Assembly: GCA_963971225.1 (NCBI GenBank)
Contig: OZ020270.1
Span: 21,773,689 to 21,837,688, forward strand
Length of the DNA stretch: 64,000 nucleotides
Direction of reading: 5' to 3'
DNA from: Melieria omissa
Taxonomy: Eukaryota > Arthropoda > Insecta > Diptera > Ulidiidae
In this document: in pieces, positions 11,421-18,886 of the stretch
Layout of the letters: each line of letters starts with the position of its first letter
Numbering within the stretch: position 1 is the stretch's first letter
Notes under the pieces: model-generated
What the model was told of the DNA's origin: nothing
The model's database searches: none
What the model saw: only the letters and a program-made list of their open reading frames with translations
Program-made: the position numbers and the translations under genes

Positions 11421-11473
11421 AATGACAAACCAGTCACTAAACACTATCTCGCCTAATATGCTAGTTAATATAG

Positions 11474-11885
11474 TGTTACGAATACTAGGTCTAGTGGGCT
11501 GTTACGTATCACTGGATTGTGCAATTTGAAAATGAAACAACTTTGTTTATTCGAACGCAGCCAATTATTATTCACAGTTTACACTTTACTGTACGTTCAC
11601 TTAAGTATTTGCTTAATTACTCCGTGTGGCAACTTCACTTGTCAAAACCAGACTGACTCGCTGCGCCGCACCCGGCTGCCTTTTATACCTGCCCGGCCAT
11701 CGCGCAGATCGTTCTCGCACATTCCCGAGTGGACTAAAGGTTTCCATGATGATCGCGACCATCGTTGCCAGATTGGACTAAAAGTTATTATCGCGGCCGT
11801 CGTTGCCAGATTGAATTATAGCACGGCGCGTAGCGGCAGGGTTGCTTTGCACAGCGACAGACTGTCTTCGTTATACTGCCCACCA
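11474..11885 (-). repeat. 3' LTR of gypsy copy 1
   Basis: Begins TGTTACGAATACTAGG and ends ...TTCGTTATA. It is nearly identical to 16355-16769 but lacks an 18-bp stretch near 11565. Its inner neighbour (11886-11900) is a purine-rich tract on the minus strand (GTGGTGGGCAG), the likely polypurine primer. Confidence 0.9.
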
Positions 11886-11886
11886 C

Positions 11887-13545
11887 TTAGACTTGTTCGT
11901 CCCGAACAAGTGCCGAGGCTCCGCTGTGATGAGATGCCAAGCGCTCCAAATGGACTACCTTCAGCTTAGCGCCTCTGTGGCTGCTACGTTGAATCCTGTA
12001 TACCACGTTGTTAATCCTAGTCACGACTTCGTACGGTCCTTCCCATGACGCTTGCAGTTTCGGAGACAAACCTTTCCTCCGCTGCCGGTTGTAGAGCATT
12101 ACAAAATCGCCTTCTTGGAACCCTGCTGAGTTGGCCCGTAGATCATATCTGGCTTTCGCCTTATCGCTGACCAGTTTGGTGCGGCTCCTTATAAACTGGT
12201 GAATTTCCTCCAGTTCCGCCCGCTTATTGACCACGTAGTCCGTCTTAGCGCCTCCCGTGGTGCTGACTACCCCGAACTTCAAGTCAGCGGGTAATCGCAA
12301 CTCTGTGCCGAACACTGCTCGGGCTGGTGTGAGTGATGTCGTGTCGTGCGGGGCTGACCTATACGCCATCAGGAACAGGGGGATATGCGTGTCCCAATCC
12401 TTTTGATTTCTGCCTGCCACTTTTCGCAGGTATTCCTCCAGTGTCCGGTTAAAGCGTTCCACCATGCCGTCGGACTGTGGGTGCAAAGGAGTGGTACGAG
12501 TTTTCTTTATCCCCAGCAGCTCACACACTTCCTTGAATACCGCAGACTCGAAATTCCGGCCTTGATCTGAGTGCAACTCCAACGGAACTCCAAACCTGGC
12601 TACCCAGTTGTTTACCAGCTTTTCCGAGATCGTAGTGGCCTCCTGGTTAGGAATAGGGTACACTTCGGGCCATTTGCTGAAGTAATCCATTACCATCAGC
12701 ACATACTTGTTGCCTTGAGTGCTAGTTTGGAATGGGCCGGCGACGTCCATAGCAATCCGCTCGAAGGGCGCTCCCACGTTGTACTGCTGCATGCGGCCTC
12801 GAGATTTTCTTGTCGGCCCTTTCGCGGCTGAACATCGGTCGCAGCTCTTAATCCACTCGGCTACAGACTCCTGACATCCTACCCAGTAGAATCGTCTTTT
12901 TACTTTGGCGACGGTTTTGGTGATGCCCAGGTGCCCTCCACTGGAGTCGTTATGGTATGCCTCGATGACCTCGTTGATTCTGCATTTCGGCACTACCATT
13001 AGGGAGTTGCTGGTCCGACCATCCGCGCTCTCCCATTCGCGGTAGAGGCATCCTTCTTTCAGTCGCAGACTATTCCACTGTGCCCAGTAAGCCTTAGCGA
13101 TCGGGCTTTCGCCGGCCATCTCCCGCCAGTCTGGACGTGCGCCTTGCTCCTTTCCTTCGACGATTTTTGCAAGATCCGCATCCTCACGCTGGTCTTTTTG
13201 TAGCCTCTCCACCAACCACTCTTCCTCTGGCATAACGCTTACCAACCGAACGTCCACTATCTGTTCTTTGCTTTCGGCTCGCGAGCACTGCCTGCATTCG
13301 ACTTTGCACGGACGGCGGGACAAGGCATCGGCATTTCCATGGCTACTGCCTTTGCGATGCTCTATCGTGTAGTCGTAGCTTTGCAGTCGCTTGATCCACC
13401 GCGCCAATTGCCCTTCAGGATCTTTAAAGTTCAGGAGCCATCTCAATGCCACATTATCTGTGCGCAGGCGAAACCTTTGTCCATACAGATATTTGTGGAA
13501 GTGTTTTACGCAGTCCAATACCGCCAGCAGTTCTCTCCGTGTCAC
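11887..13545 (-). CDS. gypsy copy 1 pol: RNase H C-terminal part and integrase
   Basis: A 552-residue frame. The N-terminal part is RNase H-like (RLRTDNVALRWLL, about residues 27-39). The integrase zinc-binding HHCC region is at about residues 200-250 (GGHLGITK ... CDRCSAAKG). The catalytic core has Asp in MDVAGPF and Asp in HSDQGRNF, followed by a Glu-containing MVERFNRT block. The C-terminal tail binds the LTR termini in this family. It acts in the retrotransposon particle and nucleus to insert cDNA. The frame has lost the first part of RNase H through the deletion at about 13558. Confidence 0.9.
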   Translation of the reverse strand: MTRRELLAVLDCVKHFHKYLYGQRFRLRTDNVALRWLLNFKDPEGQLARWIKRLQSYDYTIEHRKGSSHGNADALSRRPCKVECRQCSRAESKEQIVDVRLVSVMPEEEWLVERLQKDQREDADLAKIVEGKEQGARPDWREMAGESPIAKAYWAQWNSLRLKEGCLYREWESADGRTSNSLMVVPKCRINEVIEAYHNDSSGGHLGITKTVAKVKRRFYWVGCQESVAEWIKSCDRCSAAKGPTRKSRGRMQQYNVGAPFERIAMDVAGPFQTSTQGNKYVLMVMDYFSKWPEVYPIPNQEATTISEKLVNNWVARFGVPLELHSDQGRNFESAVFKEVCELLGIKKTRTTPLHPQSDGMVERFNRTLEEYLRKVAGRNQKDWDTHIPLFLMAYRSAPHDTTSLTPARAVFGTELRLPADLKFGVVSTTGGAKTDYVVNKRAELEEIHQFIRSRTKLVSDKAKARYDLRANSAGFQEGDFVMLYNRQRRKGLSPKLQASWEGPYEVVTRINNVVYRIQRSSHRGAKLKVVHLERLASHHSGASALVRDEQV

Positions 13546-14344
13546 ACAGTAGTTGCGTTCCGGTGCCCAGTTTTTCCTTCAGGCGTGCAAAAGCCTGTTC
13601 CTGCTCCTCGTTCCACTCGAAAGCTTGGCTCTTTTTCGTCAGTTTGTGCAAGCTGCTGGCTATGTTCGCGAATCCCGGAACAAATCGGCGGTAGTATGTG
13701 CACAGGCCCAGGAAACTGCGGAGTTCGTGTAGATTGCGTGGTCGGGGCCACTCCTTCACCGCCGTGATCTTGCCTTCGTCCGTATGTACTCCGCGAGCGG
13801 AAACCGGGTGACCCAGATATTTGACCTCTTTTTGAAACAGCGAGCACTTCTTTGGGTTGAGTTTAAGCCCGGCTTTCTGTATTCGCTCAAATACCTCCTT
13901 CAGCTTTTCCAGGTGGTCGTCGAAGCTTTTGCCCATCACGATTATGTCGTCGAGGTACACCAGACACGTCCGCCAATGCAGCCCTTTCAGCACACGTTCC
14001 ATTAGCCGCTCGAATGTTGCTGGTGCGTTGCAGAGTCCAAACGGCATGACGGTGAACTGCCACAACCCGTCGCCAACACTAAAAGCCGTTTTCTCCTTGT
14101 CCTTGTCTGCAAGCTCTACCTGCCAATAGCCGCTGCGTAAATCGAGTGCGGAAAACCACTGTGTGCCTGACAGTGTGTCCAGGGTGTCATCGATCCGAGG
14201 TAGTGGATAGCTGTCCTTCTTGGTCACGTCATTGAGCTTTCGATAGTCCACACAAAATCGGGTACTGCCATCCTTTTTCTTGACTAGCACGACCGGCGAG
14301 CACCAAGGACCTGACGAAGGCTCTATGACCTTTTCTTTATGCAA
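13454..14344 (-). CDS. gypsy copy 1 pol: reverse transcriptase fragment
   Basis: A 296-residue frame with the RT fingers/palm signature (VLVKKKDGSTRFCVDYRKLN), LPRIDDTLD, and the catalytic YLDD box near 13950. It joins the thumb and connection region, then runs out of frame at the roughly 145-bp deletion (about 13558), giving an unrelated tail. It also lacks a frame-continuous start because of the 8-bp deletion near 14340. Confidence 0.88.
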   Translation of the reverse strand: MHKEKVIEPSSGPWCSPVVLVKKKDGSTRFCVDYRKLNDVTKKDSYPLPRIDDTLDTLSGTQWFSALDLRSGYWQVELADKDKEKTAFSVGDGLWQFTVMPFGLCNAPATFERLMERVLKGLHWRTCLVYLDDIIVMGKSFDDHLEKLKEVFERIQKAGLKLNPKKCSLFQKEVKYLGHPVSARGVHTDEGKITAVKEWPRPRNLHELRSFLGLCTYYRRFVPGFANIASSLHKLTKKSQAFEWNEEQEQAFARLKEKLGTGTQLLCDTERTAGGIGLRKTLPQISVWTKVSPAHR

Positions 14345-15239
14345 TCAAATTTGTGACCTCTTCCCTCTTGGCCAGAGGAACTCGTCTAGGTGGTTGGCGG
14401 ATTGGTTTCGCACTGCCGGTGTCGATGTGGTGCTTCACTATGGCTGTTCTTCCGCCTGCTTCTGCCGCAAATATTGACCCATAGTGCTGCAGGAGAGACC
14501 TCGCCTTCTGTTTCTGCTTGGCCGTCAACTCGCTGCTCCACTGGCTCTCCTGCGGTATGGCGTCCATGTTAAAACCGCTCTTCTTATTACCTCCAGGCGG
14601 GCTACTCTCGCAATTGACCACTGCTACAACTTCCTTACACTCGCCAATTACCTCATCTTTCCCGACATATCTGGGTGCATTCAGGGGGTTCAGTATTCTG
14701 ACTGGTATTCTGCCATTTTTAGGTTCCACTAATGTACGTCCGATGATGATGTTGTCGTGTCCTTGTTTCGGTGCTTCTACTACCCACAGCCGACTCGTCA
14801 CATCGTCCTCGCCCACCTTTGCCCACACAATCGCCTCAGAATTCTCTGGTATCCTCCTGTGTTGACACGATATAACCTTCCTTACCGCCACGCTTCGCTC
14901 ATAGCCGGTGTGCAGCGGGAATTCAACGTTGGCATATCTCAGCACATTTTCCTTCAGGTCCAGCATAAAACCGTGCCTAATCATGAAATCCACGCCGATA
15001 ATCACGTCGTCCATTATATCCGCGACGATGAACTCATGTTCCAGGCTACTGGTGCCGATAGCAATCGTTTTTGTAACTTTCCCTCTTACCGGCGCGCGCT
15101 CGCCAGTCGCAGTCCGCAGCTGTATGCCATGCAGCGGTTCCCAGTTCTTCAGCAGCTTCCTTTTTATGATCGAATATGACGCTCCAGTATCCAGTGTCAA
15201 CACGAACAATTTTCCATCTATCCTTTCTTCAATTGTCAA
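14337..15239 (-). CDS. gypsy copy 1 pol: aspartic protease region
   Basis: A 300-residue frame with the retropepsin active site LDTGASYSI at about residues 17-25 and a second glycine-rich strand (DDVIIGVDFMIRHG). It continues toward the RT N-terminus and terminates at the frameshift near 14340. Copy 2 has lost this active-site segment, so only copy 1 retains it. Confidence 0.85.
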   Translation of the reverse strand: MTIEERIDGKLFVLTLDTGASYSIIKRKLLKNWEPLHGIQLRTATGERAPVRGKVTKTIAIGTSSLEHEFIVADIMDDVIIGVDFMIRHGFMLDLKENVLRYANVEFPLHTGYERSVAVRKVISCQHRRIPENSEAIVWAKVGEDDVTSRLWVVEAPKQGHDNIIIGRTLVEPKNGRIPVRILNPLNAPRYVGKDEVIGECKEVVAVVNCESSPPGGNKKSGFNMDAIPQESQWSSELTAKQKQKARSLLQHYGSIFAAEAGGRTAIVKHHIDTGSAKPIRQPPRRVPLAKREEVTNLIA

Positions 15240-15383
15240 GCTGCTGGGCTGTCGTTTCAGCTGTGAGACAAGGATGGTGGGGCGGCAGATTGTAGGGATC
15301 AGCTCACGCCCCTTTGGGCTGGCCCGTTTCAGTTTAACGGCTCCTCGTCCTCAGCCCTGCGCTTGTTGGCTGAGCCTCGATTG

Positions 15384-15677
15384 TCAGCATGTCGCTTCAG
15401 GCGATTGCGATCGAGAACGGGAACGCCTCTTTCGTTGGCGGCAGTCTCGTGATATGTGGCCCTGCTTGCCACATACCCAGCAAACAACTTTAGAGGAGAC
15501 CACCCGTGGCCTGTCCGGTGGCTCAGAGCTTATGGCCTGGATCGTAATGTTGTTGTCTGGCTGGATTTGGCGTATCCTTGCAGGTGCATACCGAGTGCTC
15601 CCAATCCATGTCGCCTCATATGTCATCGCGCTGGTCACCATCTCCCTAAATGTCGGCTTGCCCATCTTTCTGTTCAT
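15384..15677 (-). CDS. gypsy copy 1 gag: C-terminal zinc-knuckle fragment
   Basis: A 97-residue frame with one CCHC knuckle (CWVCGKQGHISRDC), followed by an Arg/Ser-rich tail (RKRRSRSRSQSP) that likely binds genomic RNA. It is separated from the gag N-terminal part at 15834-16274 by a deletion of about 480 bp, judged against copy 2. Confidence 0.85.
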   Translation of the reverse strand: MNRKMGKPTFREMVTSAMTYEATWIGSTRYAPARIRQIQPDNNITIQAISSEPPDRPRVVSSKVVCWVCGKQGHISRDCRQRKRRSRSRSQSPEATC

Positions 15678-15833
15678 GGAATCTCCCAGACTATCAACTC
15701 GTTTGTTCAGGGAATCATCAAGATCGTCAACAAGTTTGTTCAGGGAATCATCCAGGTCGTCGACTCGTTTATAAAAGTGCTCGCTTACCCGCGTCTCCAG
15801 GTGCTCGACTTTCCCATTAATCCTGTCTGAGAT

Positions 15834-16274
15834 TTAGTCCACCTTCTGCTCCAAGCGCGCAGAAATTTCCTGAAGCTTGCTGGACAACTCCCGATTTGCA
15901 TTTTCCAGTTTTGCTGACATTTCCCGGTTCGTAGTTTCCAGTTTCGCTGCAATTTGCGCCGACATTTTACGATTGGAAGTCTCGAACATGCCTCTCATTG
16001 CAACCATAAGCTGGCTCATGTCCATTGCTTGTGGTGGCGCAGCCGCTGCAGCCGTACTTTGCATCGACGCAGCACCCGCAGGCGATTCCTCCACTTTGGC
16101 CGACGCCACTTGTTCTTGCGCTCCGAACTCGTGCACAGTCCAATCGACGCCTCGTTCCTCACATGCTTCTCGCAAGCGCAACTGCAACTCCACCTTTCCG
16201 CCAGCAGTCGGCAAATTCCAGGCAGCCAGCTCCTTCTTCAGCTGGTCCACCTTCAGCAGCTCGAATTTAACCAT
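15834..16274 (-). CDS. gypsy copy 1 gag: N-terminal SAP-like fragment
   Basis: A 146-residue frame starting MVKFELLKVDQLKKELAAW. It has the helix-turn-helix spacing of a SAP domain (leucines, then a Gly-Gly-Lys, then LRLREACEERG), followed by an Ala-rich linker and repeated ETTNREMSAKLE-like coiled-coil heptads. It stops early at a TAG near 15834. The corresponding frame is open in copy 2. Confidence 0.85.
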   Translation of the reverse strand: MVKFELLKVDQLKKELAAWNLPTAGGKVELQLRLREACEERGVDWTVHEFGAQEQVASAKVEESPAGAASMQSTAAAAAPPQAMDMSQLMVAMRGMFETSNRKMSAQIAAKLETTNREMSAKLENANRELSSKLQEISARLEQKVD

Positions 16275-16334
16275 GTCTGTGCTTTTATAATTTTATTTCT
16301 TTAGTTTTATTTTTTTTATTTTCAATTTTCCACA

Positions 16335-16352
16335 ATCCCATTTCTGACACCA
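16335..16352 (-). other. Primer binding site (tRNA-Leu-like), gypsy copy 1
   Basis: On the minus strand, TGGTGTCAGAAATGGGAT begins two bases inside the 5' LTR. It is complementary to the 3' end typical of tRNA-Leu (...ACACCA), with one change relative to copy 2. Confidence 0.75.
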
Positions 16353-16354
16353 AA

Positions 16355-16769
16355 TGTTACGAATACTAGGTCTAGTGGGCTGTTACGTATCACTGGATTG
16401 TGCAATTTGAAAATGAAACAACTTTGTTTATTCGAACGCAGTCCAACCAACAGTCACTTTATTATTCACAGTTTACACTTTACTGTTCGTACACTTAAGT
16501 ATTTGCTTAATTACTCCGTGTGGCAACTTCACTTGTCAAAACCAGACTGACTCGCTGCGCCGCACCCGGCTGCCTTTTATACCTGTCCGGCCATCGCGCA
16601 GATCGTTCTCGCACATTCCCGAGTGGACTAAAGGTTTCCATGATGATCGCGACCATCGTTGCCAGATTGGACTAAAAGTTATTATCGCGGCCGTCGTTGC
16701 CAGATTGAATTATAGCACGGCGCGTAGCGGCAGGGTTGCTTTGCACAGCGACAGACTGTCTTCGTTACA
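16355..16769 (-). repeat. 5' LTR of gypsy copy 1
   Basis: This 415-bp repeat matches 11474-11885. On the minus strand it runs TGTAACGAAGACAG to ATTCGTAACA, with TG...CA ends. It carries the element's promoter by position. Confidence 0.92.
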
Positions 16770-16783
16770 ATAGATATATAACA

Positions 16784-16822
16784 GAGATACGTACTAGCCC
16801 ACTAGAACTAGCATTCGTAACA
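16784..16822 (+). repeat. Truncated gypsy LTR end in opposite orientation
   Basis: The block agatacgtactagcccact...attcgtaaca matches the 3' end of the solo LTR at 40642-41064, in inverse orientation to gypsy copy 1. It abuts repeat X copy 2 at an atat that is uninterrupted in copy 1 (about 7731). It is a leftover of an earlier insertion. Confidence 0.7.
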
Positions 16823-17530
16823 ATATCATCGCGTTCTTCTTCCGCAATTAACAAATCCGATGATTCCCTTGGCATGCGCGTAACTGCTTTATGAGGCAAT
16901 TCCATTTCTGTCGATATAATGGGATCAGAATTTATAAGCAGTCTATTTAGAACGTCTTCGTTAGTTTGTTGATCGGCTACTTTTTCGAGAAAAATATTTC
17001 CTCAAAGCCTTAAAATCTTTATTTCTCGCTTCCCGCGCTTCTTCAGATAATTCACCGATTCGCAAGAAGGCGTGAGCTATGACCTCTGGTCCATTAATTA
17101 AATATTTGTGAACAGTCGTAGGCATGTTATAGCAGGGATAGTACTCAACGAAAGATTTGGCACAATTTAAGGCAAAGAGTTGGTCATTATGTAATAAAGA
17201 CTTAAACGAGTATACCAAATAACATTGGATTTCGTTCCTAAATGAAAACAACCACTTTTTTTAATATCTTGAAAAAGTAGTCTTTTGCAGTTACCCTTTA
17301 CCTAGATAGTTTAATGCACATCACTGCGGTTATTTCAATCTATTACTCATAAGTAATGCAAACAATAACAATGCCCAATACTGCAACTTCTGATAAATAA
17401 GGTCAGCTGACCTAGTTTTGCACACACCGTACAACAAAGCCAAATGAAATAATCTAAGATATCGAAATTTTATTTGGTTCTGCATTATTTGAGATTATTT
17501 TGTATTGTGTTTCATAAATATCTTAAAAAC
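16823..17530 (-). pseudogene. Unidentified repeat X, copy 2, with coding remnant
   Basis: Homologous to 7731-8262 plus 10319-10508, here uninterrupted. A minus-strand frame at 17251-16961 repeats the MFSFRNEIQCYLVYSFKSLL...LSEEAREARNKDFKALRK segment of copy 1 and is broken at the equivalent region. It lacks the acidic tail because an LTR fragment replaces it. Its value is that it shows the empty sites for the Helitron, SINE and solo LTR in copy 1. Confidence 0.65.
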
Positions 17531-18110
17531 CAAAAAATACTCACGTGTCGCGATATCCCGCCTAATATATCGTCTAATATGCTGGTTAATATAAATCTAA
17601 CATGCCGGCCCCCCGTAATGTAGGTTAAAAAGCATAAAGAAATACTAAAAACCATACATTGAACAACAACAAAACTAACATAAAACATGTCGCTTGTTGC
17701 TTTTCTCATATTTTTTGCATTTACATTTATTTTTTGCGTTCCTTTCACAGGGCGCGTGCATATTTTGGCCAAAACTTCACATACAAAAATCGAAATGCTG
17801 CAAAAGTGCGCAACAATAGCGCAATTCTTTTTTCATAGAAAGTTGCTAGAATATCCGCAGATTANNNNNNNNNNNNNNNNNNNNNNNNNNNNNNNNNNNN
17901 NNNNNNNNNNNNNNNNNNNNNNNNNNNNNNNNNNNNNNNNNNNNNNNNNNNNNNNNNNNNNNNNNNNNNNNNNNNNNNNNNNNNNNNNNNNNNNNNNNNN
18001 NNNNNNNNNNNNNNNNNNNNNNNNNNNNNNNNNNNNNNNNNNNNNNNNNNNNNNNNNNNNNNNNATTTAAGTTTTTGAAAATAAAAGATTAAAATTAACT
18101 GAAAATAATA
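17531..18110. other. Intergenic with assembly gap
   Basis: Repeat X-like sequence fades out after about 17615, and unassigned AT-rich sequence follows. A run of 200 N occupies 17865-18064, so the true distance is unknown. No gene is visible on either side of the gap. Confidence 0.8.
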
Positions 18111-18114
18111 TTAA

Positions 18115-18442
18115 CACGTTAAAGACCGCATGCCCACCGGTGGGTCACTCCGCAACAACATTACCGGCCCGCGTGCTCACGGGTTAGCACACGACATGTT
18201 TTACCTGGGGACCGCTTTTACACCGGTGGGCATGATTTAAATTCAATTTATGTACAGTAGTCCATTCGCCGGTCCCTCGAAGAGATACTGCATATAGCGG
18301 ACTTAGTTAATTTGACATAGCCTCATTTTAAAACGATTTTTTTTAAATCAAACAAAATTGAAAATAATATACGTAATTAACAATAAAAAAACTGCCGGTC
18401 CCTATGTGAGAAATAAGATTTTTCAATGCGGTCTTCAACGTG
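18115..18442. mobile_element. piggyBac-like MITE (TTAA target)
   Basis: TTAA at 18111-18114 and 18443-18446 flanks inverted ends CACGTTAAAGACCGCATG and CAATGCGGTCTTCAACGTG (one central mismatch). Internally the 12-bp palindrome-like cccaccggtggg appears and is echoed by caccggtgggcat at about 18222. The element is 328 bp and has no ORF. Confidence 0.85.
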
Positions 18443-18446
18443 TTAA

Positions 18447-18886
18447 GAAAAATTAAAAATCCATAAAAGTAAGAAATATTTTAAAAATAAACAAAAATTT
18501 GGAACAAAAAATTAAATTTTTTTAAATCTTAAAAGGAATACAAAAATTTTAACGCAAAACAAAAATGTTTTAGGTTTGTTGCTGAAAAATTTTAATTCAA
18601 CAGACTTGGAAAAATTTTAATTTCGATGACTTTTACCATCTGCGACACTCTTGGCTCAGTGACTAGTGCGATCCAACGCACTCAACTTAACCAAAGCAGC
18701 GCAATCTGTGCCCTGAGTGTTTTTTTCAGTTTAGATCAATATATATAATATTCGTCTTTGCTCGACATTTCAGATCTACATGGTCAACGCTGACTAAAAT
18801 ACAATTTGCCTGTGTTGTTTGCGACTGCATCTTGAAGTGCGCTTCATCCGCAACTGTTTATAGATTTGTGTTGTTACATCGTCACC
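18447..18886 (+). promoter_or_regulatory. Upstream/5' region of ABCD
   Basis: Sequence preceding the ABCD start codon. A TATA-rich stretch (atatatataatattcg, about 18740-18756) lies about 140 bp upstream, and the start is in a good context (gtcaccATGG). I cannot fix the transcription start. An in-frame upstream ATG at 18866 is in poorer context. Confidence 0.35.

Larger units (their letters stand above)
10852..11449 (+). mobile_element. Probable solo LTR of an LTR retrotransposon
   Basis: This 598-bp block is inserted in repeat X: the uninterrupted sequence is seen at 17545-17590, and cgcc flanks it at 10848-10851 and 11450-11453. It begins TGTTCAGACTC. It contains a TATA-like attataaaag (about 11219) and an aataaa (about 11245), the order expected of an LTR. 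The 3' end lacks a clear CA, so the right boundary and family are uncertain. No internal region is attached. Confidence 0.6.
11474..16769 (-). mobile_element. Ty3/gypsy-type LTR retrotransposon, copy 1 (full length, defective)
   Basis: This is a minus-strand element bounded by LTRs at 11474-11885 and 16355-16769 and flanked by the 4-bp duplication atag (11470-11473, 16770-16773). The gene order on the minus strand is gag, protease, RT, RNase H, integrase, as in Ty3/gypsy. No envelope-like ORF is present. The primer site matches a tRNA-Leu 3' end, which is reported for the mdg3-like group. Compared with copy 2 (53115-59027), it has lost about 480 bp of gag, 8 bp between protease and RT (frameshift) and about 145 bp at the RT/RNase H junction. 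It cannot encode a full set of proteins. Confidence 0.95.

Noticed and set aside
11517..15830. Long plus-strand frames opposite the gypsy genes
   Set aside because: They are antisense shadows of gag/pol, with no domains, and recur only because copy 2 has the same bias.
17687..18070. Plus-strand frame running into the assembly gap
   Set aside because: Its length depends on the N run; the readable part resembles no protein.
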